A DNA stretch of 64,000 nucleotides from JAKQHY01 sp034429475 (GCA_034429475.1 DAOUGD010000123.1:28415-92414); one strand, 5' to 3'. Counted from the first letter of the stretch, positions 52,544 through 62,432 are shown. Notes: generated by a model from the letters alone, not told the origin. Made by a program: numbers and translations.

Positions 52544-52840
52544 TCATGGCTGGCTTAGTTCAGTCAGCCGTTGTTGCACAGCAGCCAACTGCGCCTGCAA
52601 TTGCTCAACCTGCGCCTTGAGCTGGGTAGCTTCGTCCTCTGGCGACACGGGAATATCCCCTTCTCCAAAGCGCATCCAACCGGGACGCCCGGTCGCGCGC
52701 GCCCAATGCCGCCAACCGCGTCCCCGGCCAAATCCACAGCCGTAGCCCAGACGGGGTTCAGCCGTTGGCTCACAGCTCCCTAACCCGCGCCCGGTGCGCG
52801 GCCCTAGCCCTTGCGGGCCTGTTCGATCTCCACCTGGCAT
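52544..52840 (-). CDS. DUF5320-like protein with coiled-coil tail
   Basis: The 98-residue protein starts MPGGDRTGPQGLGPRTGRGLG, the Gly-rich DUF5320-type leader, and ends in a coiled coil (about 70-97). These small proteins are always seen near Mrp, NifX-type and radical SAM genes but have no known activity. It lies 20 bases downstream of a related gene. Confidence 0.75.
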   Translation of the reverse strand: MPGGDRTGPQGLGPRTGRGLGSCEPTAEPRLGYGCGFGRGRGWRHWARATGRPGWMRFGEGDIPVSPEDEATQLKAQVEQLQAQLAAVQQRLTELSQP

Positions 52841-52860
52841 TGTATACCTCCTGTGAACGA

Positions 52861-53079
52861 TTATCTGAGCCGCCGCGCGCGGCGCCCCCGGCCGCCGCGC
52901 CCGAAGTAGCGGAAAGGGCTCAGCCAGCGCAGTAGTCCCTGGCCATTCACCGGGCGACCTTGCGCCCCGGCATATCCATACGGCTCACGGTCTTCGGGAT
53001 AGGCGATAGCACAATAGCCAGCGCCGCGCCCGGTAAGCGGCCCTTGCCCCCTGGGGCCTGTTCCATCCCATCTTGGCAT
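52861..53079 (-). CDS. DUF5320-like protein, basic C-terminus
   Basis: The 72-residue protein has the same leader (MPRWDGTGPRGQGPLTGRGAG) as its neighbour but an Arg/Gly-rich end (FGRGGRGRRARRLR) instead of a coiled coil. A conserved GYC follows the leader. It is first in the - strand operon behind a consensus promoter. Confidence 0.75.
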   Translation of the reverse strand: MPRWDGTGPRGQGPLTGRGAGYCAIAYPEDREPYGYAGAQGRPVNGQGLLRWLSPFRYFGRGGRGRRARRLR

Positions 53080-53118
53080 CCTGCACCTCCTTCTGTGTCA
53101 GGTAAGTAATTTGTTTTC

Positions 53119-53147
53119 ATTATAACCATCTATTGTCAAATTGTCAA
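53119..53147 (-). promoter_or_regulatory. Consensus sigma-70 promoter of the redox operon
   Basis: On the - strand TTGACA (53142-53147), 17-bp spacer and TATAAT (53119-53124). The -35 is part of a direct repeat of TTGACAAT and of a dyad CTATTG/CAATAG (53130-53150), a possible operator. It would drive the DUF5320, radical SAM, mrp and VKOR genes. Confidence 0.75.
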
Positions 53148-53246
53148 TAGAATAAATGAGAGTATAAATGGACAAATATTACTTACACCTGGGGGCAGAA
53201 CCAGTATAGTAGAAAGGTCTATCATTTCACGCATAAGGAGCGACCT

Positions 53247-53672
53247 ATGGCAACCATTACGACGTACTACAAAGGCAACATGGCATTTGAATCGCAGATC
53301 GGCAAGCACACGCTCACCATTGACGTGCCGGCGAGCATGGGCGGCAGCGACCGCGGTCCGATTCCCCCGGATTTGTTCGTGGCCTCGTTGGGGAGCTGCA
53401 TCGGCGCATTTGTGGCGCAGTATTGCGAGAACAACGGGATTGACGACACGGGGATGACCGTAGATCTCACCTTCGAGAAGGCGAGCGATCCGACGCGGTT
53501 GGTCAACCTCAAAGCGACGGTGAACCTGCCGCAGGGGGAATGTGGTCAGCGAGTGAAGGCGATTGAGCGGGTGGCGGAACACTGCCCGGTTCACGCCACC
53601 ATCAAGACGATGGAAGGGTTGGAAATCACCATTCACGGCAAGGGAGAATGTGATATAACACCAGGTAAGTAA
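53247..53672 (+). CDS. OsmC-family thiol peroxidase
   Basis: The 141-residue protein has the two OsmC/Ohr cysteines, Cys51 in SLGSCIGAF and Cys113 in EHCPVHATI, and the family's swapped-dimer pattern (PPDLFVASLG). It reduces organic hydroperoxides, or in YhfA-type members has an unknown role. It is divergent from the redox operon. AAGGAG precedes the ATG. Confidence 0.88.
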   Translation: MATITTYYKGNMAFESQIGKHTLTIDVPASMGGSDRGPIPPDLFVASLGSCIGAFVAQYCENNGIDDTGMTVDLTFEKASDPTRLVNLKATVNLPQGECGQRVKAIERVAEHCPVHATIKTMEGLEITIHGKGECDITPGK

Positions 53673-53837
53673 CCCCTGGGCTGGTTCTGGCGCCCCTTGG
53701 GAAACAATGAGCGCCCAAACCCCACAGCTACATCGCCGTCAGTGTTGCGCTGGCGGCGATGTGTGTTTGCGCAGCGGCCAAAATGGAGTATAAACTGCGT
53801 AAATGTCAGCCCGGCAAGGATTGGTGAAGAGGTTTCT

Positions 53838-55061
53838 ATGATTTATTCTGCCCCGCGTCGCTCCCCACAGGCAGCCCGTTACATCCTGACGAGTTTGGCC
53901 GTGATTGTAGCGACGCTGATCGTCGCTACCGTGGCGGCCTTGCACTTCACCCGCCCGCCGATCCCCTACGCTGCCAGCGCGGCTTCGCAGGAACAGACCT
54001 TGCAGGCGCGGGTGCTGACGGTCATCACCGAAACCGCTACGACGGACGCAAGCGGGCTGGTGCTGGTTTCTCAGGAGTTGGAACTGGAAGTGCGTTCCGC
54101 CGGAGAAGCCCAGGGGACGCGGGTCACAGTCGCCTACAATGGCATGGGGCCGTCTTTGCGCGCGGTACGCTTCCGCGTCGGGGAGAGCGCTCTCCTCATG
54201 GTCTCCCGGCGGCCCGACGGTAGGACCTTCTACACAGTGGCGGATCATGTACGCCTGGGAGCGCTGGCGCTGTTCGGCGCGATCTTCGCCGGCATTATTC
54301 TGGTGATGGGACGCGGGCAGGGCTTCCGCGCGCTGCTGGGTCTGCTGCTGAGCGGCCTCCTGATCGGCGGCTTCATCCTGCCCCAAATCCTGGCGCAGCG
54401 CGACCCGCTGCTGGTTTCTCTGGTGGGTGCGGCGCTGCTGCTCGGCGCCACCCTCTACCTGATCCAGGGCTGGAACGTCGTGGCGCACACCAGCTTCCTG
54501 GGCGGCGTTGTCAGCCTGGGCTTTACCGGCCTGCTCGCCATCGCGTGGACGGGCATGGCGCACCTGACCGGCTTCGGCTCCGAAGAAACGCTCTATCTCC
54601 AGGCCATCGGGGTGGGAGTCGAAATGCGCGGGCTGCTGCTGGCGGGTATGATCCTCGGGGCGGCCGGCGTGCTGGATGACGTGATCCTGGCGCAGGCCGT
54701 CGCCGCCTTTGAGATTCACGCCACCGATCCCACCCTACCCCGGCGGGAAGTCTACCGACGCGGGATGAAAGTCGGGACGGCGCACCTCCATTCGATGGTC
54801 AACACCCTGATTCTGGCCTACGCCGGCGCGGCTTTGCCGCTGATCATCCTGTTTTACCTGTACCCGGAGCCGTGGTATCTCACCCTCAACCGCGAAATGA
54901 TCGCCGAAGAGATCGTCCGCACCCTGGTGGGCAGCGTGGGGTTGATGCTGGCCGTACCCCTGACCACGCTGATTGCCTCCTGGGTCGCTGTGACACAGAC
55001 ACCAACGGCCCTTGTTTCAGCAACAAGTACAACGGGAACTTTCCCACCAGTGCAAGAGTAA
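53838..55061 (+). CDS. YibE/F-family membrane protein
   Basis: The ATG at 53838 gives 407 residues: an N-terminal anchor helix, a strand-rich extracytoplasmic domain (about 45-120) and seven or so membrane helices with the conserved GVLDDVILAQAVA and RGMKVGTAHLHSMVNTLILAY. The frame is open 140 bases upstream, but that part lacks family features. YibE/F proteins are found in many Gram-positive-type genomes; the transported or catalysed substrate is not known. Confidence 0.82.
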   Translation: MIYSAPRRSPQAARYILTSLAVIVATLIVATVAALHFTRPPIPYAASAASQEQTLQARVLTVITETATTDASGLVLVSQELELEVRSAGEAQGTRVTVAYNGMGPSLRAVRFRVGESALLMVSRRPDGRTFYTVADHVRLGALALFGAIFAGIILVMGRGQGFRALLGLLLSGLLIGGFILPQILAQRDPLLVSLVGAALLLGATLYLIQGWNVVAHTSFLGGVVSLGFTGLLAIAWTGMAHLTGFGSEETLYLQAIGVGVEMRGLLLAGMILGAAGVLDDVILAQAVAAFEIHATDPTLPRREVYRRGMKVGTAHLHSMVNTLILAYAGAALPLIILFYLYPEPWYLTLNREMIAEEIVRTLVGSVGLMLAVPLTTLIASWVAVTQTPTALVSATSTTGTFPPVQE

Positions 55062-55080
55062 AAAGGGTTCAAATAAGTTG

Positions 55081-55159
55081 GGTGCAACGCACTTGTTTGA
55101 AAAACCACACAAGTATCGGCGTAAAAATCGGCGCTTTTGACTCAAAAGTGCGTTGCACC
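55081..55159. repeat. 14-bp inverted repeat (GGTGCAACGCACTT)
   Basis: GGTGCAACGCACTT (55081-55094) pairs with 55146-55159. It lies downstream of yibE/F and near a transposase remnant, so it may be leftover terminal repeats of that element. Confidence 0.5.
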
Positions 55160-55170
55160 TGTCAATTAAA

Positions 55171-55203
55171 ACAGTCTCCCGGCGATTACCGCCGGGAGAC
55201 TGT
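55171..55203 (-). terminator. 14-bp-stem hairpin
   Basis: ACAGTCTCCCGGCG pairs perfectly with CGCCGGGAGACTGT across ATTAC. On the - strand it is followed by TTTTAATT, a usable terminator tail; on the + strand it would still block read-through from yibE/F. Confidence 0.7.
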
Positions 55204-55394
55204 GGGTACTCCCGTACAGATATGGTGAATAATTCGAGCCACCCCGCTCCCCCCTCCATAAACTCTCGATCCCCAATCATAAAGTCAAAAAATGGACTAT
55301 CAGCGCCGCCTGGGAGCCTGATTACCGGTCCAGCGCTCCGCTTCTCCCCCATTCTTGGGGAGATGACGATACGGAGGCTCGCTTGACTCCCCCA

Positions 55395-55752
55395 AGCAGC
55401 CGGGCGGGGGGAAAGCTGTGGAACTCCTGTACCGTCCAGCGCTGCTCCGTGAGCCCTGCCACCATCGCTGGTGTCCGTTCCCGATAGCGCTTGGGGCGTT
55501 GCCGGCCCTGGCGGGGCCGGGGCTGCGCATATTCCTGACGTAAGGCCTTATGCGGGCGGATGAAGTGGTCATAGCCTTGCCACCAGAGCAGATGCAGGTG
55601 CAGCGCCCCGGCCGTTTGCGCAGGCCCCAGGTGTGCCGCCCCAGCAAGGACACCCCTTGCTAAATGGTCAGGCTCACCCGTTCCACAAAGACCGTATTCA
55701 GCCGGCCACTCAGCCCCAACGCTTTGAGGCGGGCCTTGAGGTCGCCCAGCAG
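55395..55752 (-). pseudogene. Degraded DDE transposase fragment
   Basis: On the - strand one frame reads NTVFVERVSLTI, then a TAG stop, and a shifted frame continues HLHLLWWQGYDHFIRPHKAL, then RTPAMVAGLTEQRWTVQEF. This is the C-terminal end of a DDE transposase of the type ending RPH-ALR...RTPAMAAGLTD. The N-terminal catalytic part is missing. One nonsense codon and at least one frameshift show that it is dead. Confidence 0.7.
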
Positions 55753-55868
55753 GATTGACAGGATTAGGGATATAATGCGGTATCGTTGAAGAATTCCGCC
55801 GAGGCTGGCCTGCCAACAGGCCAGCCTGGGAATGGCAAAGGTATAGTGTGAGAGTGAGGATAGCAGAG

Positions 55869-56573
<705 letters not shown>

Positions 56574-56577
56574 GGCT

Positions 56578-58341
56578 ATGTTTGTTTCATTACGCTGGCG
56601 CATTGTGATCCCATTCATCGTCGTGATTTTGCTGACGACGGTGGGGCTGACGCTGTATCTTTCGCAAACGGTGCGGCAGGCTCGATTGGCCGACTTGGAG
56701 GCGCACTTGCTCACCGATGCGCGCCTGCTGGCCGAGCAAGTCCGTCGCTATTTGCCGGGCGCTACTGAGTCCGATGCGGCGACGTTGCAGGCGATGGCGG
56801 CGGCGTGGGCGGGGACTTCAGGAGAGCGAGTCACGCTGATTATGGCGGAGGGGACGGTGTTGGCGGAGTCCGACGTCAACCCAGAACAGATGGACAATCA
56901 CCTGTATCGCGCAGAAGTACAGCAGGCGCTACGGCAAGGCACGGGCGTCGCCATCCGCTTCAGCGCGACGTTGCAGCAGGAGGTGATGTACGCCGCCGTC
57001 GCGGTGCGCGACGGGGAAACGGTGCGCGGCTTTGTCCGCACGGCGCTGCCCTTCGCGCAGATCCAGGTCAATGTCAATCAGTTGAGCCGGATGATGGTGG
57101 GCGCGGGCATCATGATCGCCGTCCTGGCCAGTGCGTTGGCTTTCTATATTGCCGCGCGTACCATCCGGCCCGTAGAGCAGTTGACGGCGGTAGTGACGCA
57201 AGTCGCCGCCGGCGACTTGAGCGCGCGTCTGCTGCCGACCACGCACGATGAAGTGGGGCGTCTGACGCGCGCCTTCAATGCCATGGCCGATCAGTTGCGC
57301 GACCAGGTAACCACGCTGGCGGCAGAACGCGAGCAACTGGCGGCGGTACTGGAGACAATGGCGGATGGCGTCGTCATCACCGACCAGATCGGGCAAGTAT
57401 TGTTGATCAATGCCGCGGCCGGCCGGATTTTGCAGACGGAGACATTGCCGACCCCCTACACGTTTGCGCAGGCGGCGCACAATCACGAACTGATCGGGCT
57501 GTGGGAACGCTGCGCGCAGGCGGGCACGGAGCAGATGGCAACGGTGGAAACGCTCCTGCACCGCAACTTCCTCCAGGTCATCATGACGCCGCTCGCCACA
57601 TTGGCCCCGCCGCGCATCCTTGTCGTTTTGCAGGATTTGACCCAGGTGCGGCGGTTGGAGACGGTGCGGCGCGACTTCATCAGCAATATCTCTCACGAAT
57701 TGCGCACACCCCTGGCGTCGTTGGCGCTGGTGGTGGAGACATTGCAGGATGGGGCATTGGAAGACCCGCCGGCCGCGCGCCGCTTCCTCTCCCACATGGA
57801 AAACGAGCTGGGCGTGCTGACGCAGATGGTGGAGGAATTGCTGGAACTGTCGCGCATTGAGTCGGGCAAGATGCCGCTGGAGGCGCGTCCGACAGAGATA
57901 GCGGCGTTGGTGCAGACGCCGGTAGAGCGGTTGGCGCCGCAGGCCGAACGCAAGGGCGTGACGCTGACGGCGTCGTTGTCGGAAGGGCTGCCGCACGTCC
58001 AGGCTGATGTGCCGCGGATTCATCAAGTGCTGGGGAATCTGATTCACAATGCGATCAAGTTCACGCCGGCCGGCGGAGCGGTGACCGTGTTCGCGCGGGT
58101 GAAAGAGCCGGGTTGGGTCACGCTCTCAGTGACGGACACCGGCATAGGCATCCCGGCCGACGATGTGCCGCGTGTCTTCGAGCGGTTCTACAAAGTGGAT
58201 CGGGCGCGTTCCGAAGGGGGCGCCGGCCTGGGACTGGCGATTGCGAAGCACATCGTCCAGGGACATGGCGGGCGCATCTGGGTAGAGAGTACCGAGGGCG
58301 TGGGGAGCACCTTCTCGTTCACCTTGCGGGTGGCGCGGTAA
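56578..58341 (+). CDS. phoR: PhoR-like sensor histidine kinase
   Basis: From the ATG at 56578 the protein has 587 residues: helix 1 (about 8-30), an extracytoplasmic domain, helix 2 (about 178-198), HAMP (about 200-250), PAS (about 255-355), HisKA with His about 372 in [12 protein letters not shown] and HATPase with LGNLIHNAIKFTPAGG and GAGLGLAIAKH. This is the layout of Gram-positive PhoR/WalK kinases. It starts four bases after phoB and would phosphorylate it. Confidence 0.9.
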   Translation: MFVSLRWRIVIPFIVVILLTTVGLTLYLSQTVRQARLADLEAHLLTDARLLAEQVRRYLPGATESDAATLQAMAAAWAGTSGERVTLIMAEGTVLAESDVNPEQMDNHLYRAEVQQALRQGTGVAIRFSATLQQEVMYAAVAVRDGETVRGFVRTALPFAQIQVNVNQLSRMMVGAGIMIAVLASALAFYIAARTIRPVEQLTAVVTQVAAGDLSARLLPTTHDEVGRLTRAFNAMADQLRDQVTTLAAEREQLAAVLETMADGVVITDQIGQVLLINAAAGRILQTETLPTPYTFAQAAHNHELIGLWERCAQAGTEQMATVETLLHRNFLQVIMTPLATLAPPRILVVLQDLTQVRRLETVRRDFISNISHELRTPLASLALVVETLQDGALEDPPAARRFLSHMENELGVLTQMVEELLELSRIESGKMPLEARPTEIAALVQTPVERLAPQAERKGVTLTASLSEGLPHVQADVPRIHQVLGNLIHNAIKFTPAGGAVTVFARVKEPGWVTLSVTDTGIGIPADDVPRVFERFYKVDRARSEGGAGLGLAIAKHIVQGHGGRIWVESTEGVGSTFSFTLRVAR

Positions 58342-58366
58342 AAGCAGGCAGGGATCAGGCAACGGG

Positions 58367-58963
58367 TCAACGCCAACGGGGGCGGAATAGTCGGGGGTTT
58401 TGAGGGTGGTAAACCACGGTGATAGGGTCGCCGGCCTTCATCCGCCTGACCATTCGATCAGCGACCGGGTGCCGGATCGGGCCAACCCCGGGCAATTCAT
58501 AGGCCACATAGAATGCCGTGTCGCCGCCCTCTGCGCCTGCAAAGCAAGCGAGGAGCGGCGTCGCGGCCGCGACCCCTTCTTTGTCCAACAGCCGCGCCTC
58601 CCGGTATTTCTTGAGTGGAATTCCCAACCAAGCCAGGCATAGCACCCCACTCCCGCCGAGCAAGGCGACCGGTCCATAGGCCACTTGGCCGGAAACAAAC
58701 AGCATAGAGATTGCCGCCCCCAGCAATCCTACCCCCAGTAACAGCAGCCCGCCCTGGGCCAAAATGGCTGCGCCGGTTTCCCATGCCGGGGTAAGCTTGA
58801 GATACGCGAGTTGGTGCGCCTGTTGCATGAGTGTGGATAGGCCATTGATCTTCCGGGTCATTCGCACGACTTGCCGTATAGCTACGCCAGGGACTAAGAA
58901 AGCCATACCGATAAGACTGGCGATGGTCAACCAGAATGTCCAGTTTTGCGAATCCATTATCAT
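58367..58963 (-). CDS. DUF3592-like membrane protein
   Basis: The 198-residue protein has an N-terminal membrane helix (about 10-30), two more in the middle (about 68-112) and a C-terminal domain ending GDPITVVYHPQNPRLFRPR, the typical DUF3592 end. Function unknown. It lies on the strand opposite phoBR, 200 bases downstream of a TTAACA-box array in the same orientation, so it may belong to the phosphate regulon. Confidence 0.7.
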   Translation of the reverse strand: MIMDSQNWTFWLTIASLIGMAFLVPGVAIRQVVRMTRKINGLSTLMQQAHQLAYLKLTPAWETGAAILAQGGLLLLGVGLLGAAISMLFVSGQVAYGPVALLGGSGVLCLAWLGIPLKKYREARLLDKEGVAAATPLLACFAGAEGGDTAFYVAYELPGVGPIRHPVADRMVRRMKAGDPITVVYHPQNPRLFRPRWR

Positions 58964-59039
58964 CTCCTACATGCCCGCTTTGTGAGTTTGGCGGGGCCTC
59001 ATACCCATTTTTATGTCACATAGGCTGTGAATAGGATAA

Positions 59040-59152
59040 GGGTGTGTTTCATTCCAGTGAAGCCTATACTCATATAAAACGTAAAACGTAAGCCGTCTTT
59101 ACGTTTTACGCATTATGTTTTACTTACTCGCTAACTCAAATGAAACACACCC
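59040..59152. repeat. Nested palindrome (113 bp)
   Basis: Outer arms GGGTGTGTTTCATT (59040-59053) and AATGAAACACACCC (59139-59152); inner arms CGTAAAACGTAA (59080-59091) and TTACGTTTTACG (59099-59110). The double dyad could extrude as a cruciform. It lies between pstS and the DUF3592 gene. Confidence 0.75.
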
Positions 59153-59169
59153 ATAGGATAAACGCGCGA

Positions 59170-59208
59170 TGTTAACAGACTATGTGCGCCATGTTAACGT
59201 TTTGTTAA
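59170..59208 (-). promoter_or_regulatory. Pho-box-like TTAACA array A
   Basis: On the - strand TTAACA occurs at 59203-59208, 59192-59197 and 59170-59175, i.e. steps of 11 and 22 bp. This is the geometry of Gram-positive PhoP/PhoB boxes. It lies upstream of the DUF3592 gene and 8 bases after the pstS stop. Confidence 0.65.
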
Positions 59209-59216
59209 ATCTCCGA

Positions 59217-60056
59217 CTATTGCACCGGCACCCATCCATTTTCGGCAATGAGCTGCTGGCCCTCGGCGCTCAGCGCGAAGTCAATGTAAGTCTGCGCCAG
59301 CGGCTGCGTCAGCGGCCCGGTGAGGAGCAGCAGTGGGCGAGTGAGGCGATAGCTGCCGGCGCGGGCGTTGGCCTCGCTGGGCGCGACCCCATCAATGCTG
59401 AGCGCCCGGAGACCAGCTTCGAGGTTGCCAAAGCCCACATACCCAATGGCATACGGCTCTTGCGCTACCAGCGCCGCCATATCGCCGGCGGTGATGGCAG
59501 TGCGCAGGTCTGCGCCGACCGGTTCGGCCTTGTCTAACACAATTTCGTCGAAAGCGCCGCGCGTGCCGGAGGTCTTCTCGCGGATGACGACGGTGATGGG
59601 GGCGTCGGGACCGCCCACGTCTTGCCAATTAGTGATGGCGCCCAGATAGATGTCCCGAAGTTGCGCGGTGCTCAGATTGATCACCGGGTTGGCGGTGTTG
59701 ACAATGATGGCTAACACATCCACGGCGATCTGGTGAGCCACCATCCCCTCCGCCTCTTCCGGTTTGAGCGCGCGCGACGCCATGCCGATGTCCACCGTGC
59801 CATCATGAATGGCGCTGATCCCCACGCTGCTCCCCCCGGCGGCGATGTCCAGCGTCACTGCCGGGTATTGCGCGTTGAAGGCCTGCCCAATTTTGGCCGC
59901 CAGCGGTTGAACCGTCGTACTACCGGCAAAGGTGAGCCGCCCCACCACCGGCGTTGACGTGGGGGCCGGCGGCGTTCCGCCACAGGCGGACGCCATCCCC
60001 CACAAAAGCAGACTTCCCAAAACGATCAGCCACTTTTTGACTTTATTACGCATCAT
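59217..60056 (-). CDS. pstS: Phosphate-binding lipoprotein PstS
   Basis: The ATG at 60056 overlaps the stop of the upstream sensor gene (ATGATG with TGA) and gives 279 residues. A lipoprotein signal ends in ASAC with Cys25. The phosphate-binding features FAGSTTVQPL, GGSSVGISAI, DIGMASR and TSGTRGAF are all present. It captures phosphate for the ABC importer. No pstCAB genes are in the window. Transcription with the upstream sensor is likely, from the box array at 62349-62386. Confidence 0.9.
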   Translation of the reverse strand: MMRNKVKKWLIVLGSLLLWGMASACGGTPPAPTSTPVVGRLTFAGSTTVQPLAAKIGQAFNAQYPAVTLDIAAGGSSVGISAIHDGTVDIGMASRALKPEEAEGMVAHQIAVDVLAIIVNTANPVINLSTAQLRDIYLGAITNWQDVGGPDAPITVVIREKTSGTRGAFDEIVLDKAEPVGADLRTAITAGDMAALVAQEPYAIGYVGFGNLEAGLRALSIDGVAPSEANARAGSYRLTRPLLLLTGPLTQPLAQTYIDFALSAEGQQLIAENGWVPVQ

Positions 60057-62221
60057 CTTTTCCTTTCTGAGAGCATGATCCATTCTGCGGGCATAGGATA
60101 AACCTCTTCCATGGGCTGCTTTTGTGCCTGGGTCAGCCGCGCATTGACGGCGGTGAGGCGGGCATAGAGACCGGCGTTCTCCAGAGCAATCCCCACCTGC
60201 GCAGCGAAGGATTGCACCCACATAGCGTCCTCGGCGCTAAAGGCATCGGGGACGTTGCGGGACAGACAGACCATCCCCACGACTTTGTCATGAGACAGAA
60301 TCGGCGCGCCCAGCCAGGCGCGGTCGCCAGGGAGCCAGGGACGCTGTTGCCATTGTGGGGCGACAGTGATGTCCGCAATGATGAGCGGCTGGCGTTCCGT
60401 GCTGAGGTGGTGATAAAGATCGCCCTGCACGGTCAACCGTTTGGCTTCCAGGCGGAGTTCGTCGCTGTACCCGTATTGCGCCAGCGGTTTGAGCCATTCA
60501 GCCTCGGCCATCCACAGGGAACTGCGGTCGTGGGGCAGCAGCGCCTTGAGGGCCGAAAGGGCGCGGCCCGGCAATTCGGCCAGGTTCAGACTGCCGACCA
60601 ACACCCGTCCAGTCAATTCCAGGATTTCGGCCAACCGGCGGCGTTTCTGTTCCGCCGCGTATTGTTGCGCGTTGTGCAGGCCCATCGCCACCTGGTCGGC
60701 GAGGGTGTTCAACAGGTTGAGGGTTTCGATTGGGAAGTCATTTTCGGTCTGGCTCTGGATTTCCAACACGCCGAGTACTTCCTGACCGAAGAGCAACGGC
60801 ACGGCCACCCCTGACCGGGACTGGGGCAGCCAGTCGTGCGCGAAGCGCTGTTCAGCGGTCACATTCGGGACGACGCAGGCGGTGTGCATCAGTGCAGCCG
60901 CGCCAACGAGAGTGTCGGGTTGGAGCGGGATAGTATAGCCGCGGGTATAGGGGCCGGCTTCACCGCTGACTTCGTACAGCGCCAGTTGCCGGGCGGCGGC
61001 GTCCAGTAAAAAGACGCTGACCCGGTAGTACCCCAATTGGCGGCGGATGGTCTGGGCCGCAGTTTGCAGAATCCAAACGGCATCGAGGTTGGCGGAAACG
61101 TCCCGCGCCAGCTCGGCCGCCACAGCGAGTTCGTGGGTGCGGGCCGCTACGCGCGTTTCCAGATGGGTGTACGAGTCCTGTAAGTCGCTCACCATGCGGT
61201 TGAAAGCATCGGCCACTAACGCGATCTCGTCGCCCTGGCCAACGTGCAGCCAGGAGTCGCTGGGCTGGATCGCAATGCGGTGCGTGAGGTCGCCGGTGGC
61301 GACCGCCGCCGCCGCAGTGGAAATCTGCTGGATCGGTTGGACCAGGATGCGCAGCAGACGCATACTCAAGGCAATCAGCAGAGCAGTAGTGATGGCCGTG
61401 CTGAGGAGCATGACGAGAATACCGGAGGTCGCAATGTGTTGGATGTCGGTGGTGGAGTAGGTCAACAGTAAGTCTACGGGCGTCTCGCCCAGTTGAAAGG
61501 GCAGTTGGTGCTTGTACAGGGTCGCACTGCGACCCGGCGGCGCATCAAACGGGAAGTCATCACCAGTGGCGATGCGCATCAGCACCGCCGGCGCGTTGGG
61601 CAGCGCCGGGGTGGTGAACTGCAAGCCGAGTTCAGCGGACAGGCGGTAGCGGTTGAGCAGCCGCCGAATTTCCTCATTCAAGTCCAGGCCGAGAATGACG
61701 TCGCCCAGGTCCGTGGGGATTGCGGCGCGGCTGAGCAGGAGCGCCTGATCGTTGACGACGCGCACGGCGGAACTGCCCGGCGGCAATTGGGCCAGCAAGG
61801 AGGTTTCGCGGTAGAGGCTGGCGAGCAACAGGTTGGTACGCGCCAGGCCGTCGGCATTGTAGATTTGCACCAATCCCAGCTCAAACCGCTCGCGGACGGC
61901 GACCGCCCGACTGTTCAGTGCGGCAAGACTCGCTTCACTATTATCTTGCACCGCGCGCCCCACTTCGGGGTCATTGGCTAACAACTGCGCGGCCGATTCC
62001 AGATTGCGCACGCGACTTTCCAGTGCTTGCGTAAGCTGCTGACTGCTGGCCTCGGTCTGGCGGCGCAGCAATTGGTTTTGCGTCAGGATCGTGCTGACGG
62101 CAAAGGCGGCGCTGCTGCCCAACAACGAAAGCGCCATAAAGAGGGTGATCACCACCCGCAGCTTGTCACGGAGCGTGCGCAGCCGAAAAAAGTTAGTGAG
62201 TGAAAGCCATAGGTTTTTCAA
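60053..62221 (-). CDS. Membrane sensor with HAMP and two GAF domains, no kinase
   Basis: The 722-residue protein has helix 1 (about 22-48), a 210-residue extracytoplasmic domain, helix 2 (about 262-285), HAMP (about 288-345), a coiled coil and two GAF domains (about 370-520 and 540-690). After the second GAF only about 30 residues remain: no histidine kinase, GGDEF or phosphatase domain. It may work through a partner such as PhoR, or regulate PstS-dependent signalling. Co-directional and overlapping with pstS. Confidence 0.8.
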   Translation of the reverse strand: MKNLWLSLTNFFRLRTLRDKLRVVITLFMALSLLGSSAAFAVSTILTQNQLLRRQTEASSQQLTQALESRVRNLESAAQLLANDPEVGRAVQDNSEASLAALNSRAVAVRERFELGLVQIYNADGLARTNLLLASLYRETSLLAQLPPGSSAVRVVNDQALLLSRAAIPTDLGDVILGLDLNEEIRRLLNRYRLSAELGLQFTTPALPNAPAVLMRIATGDDFPFDAPPGRSATLYKHQLPFQLGETPVDLLLTYSTTDIQHIATSGILVMLLSTAITTALLIALSMRLLRILVQPIQQISTAAAAVATGDLTHRIAIQPSDSWLHVGQGDEIALVADAFNRMVSDLQDSYTHLETRVAARTHELAVAAELARDVSANLDAVWILQTAAQTIRRQLGYYRVSVFLLDAAARQLALYEVSGEAGPYTRGYTIPLQPDTLVGAAALMHTACVVPNVTAEQRFAHDWLPQSRSGVAVPLLFGQEVLGVLEIQSQTENDFPIETLNLLNTLADQVAMGLHNAQQYAAEQKRRRLAEILELTGRVLVGSLNLAELPGRALSALKALLPHDRSSLWMAEAEWLKPLAQYGYSDELRLEAKRLTVQGDLYHHLSTERQPLIIADITVAPQWQQRPWLPGDRAWLGAPILSHDKVVGMVCLSRNVPDAFSAEDAMWVQSFAAQVGIALENAGLYARLTAVNARLTQAQKQPMEEVYPMPAEWIMLSERKR

Positions 62222-62348
62222 AATACTTCTCGCTATGATGAAACATAAAACGTGAAACGTGAAGCTTTCTCATGAGATCATCACGTTGCACGCCTCCAGA
62301 ATGATCTGGATTTTGAAATCACGCTGCCCTCAGTATGCCCCACGATCA

Positions 62349-62386
62349 TTAAGGCGGCTTTAAGCGGTTGTTAAGATATGGTTAAG
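62349..62386 (-). promoter_or_regulatory. Pho-box-like array B: four 11-bp repeats
   Basis: On the - strand CTTAA starts four consecutive 11-bp units (plus-strand TTAAG at 62382, 62371, 62360 and 62349), including CTTAACC and CTTAACA. It is 130-165 bp upstream of the sensor-pstS operon and in its orientation. Confidence 0.75.
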
Positions 62387-62432
62387 TTTCTGGACAATTG
62401 CTCCGGTCACTTAAGGACCGTAAAAATAGCAA

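Noticed and set aside
55748..55775. Promoter for phoB from TTGACA and TATAAT near 55760
   Set aside because: The spacing between the two hexamers is only about 11 bp, too short for a sigma-70 promoter.
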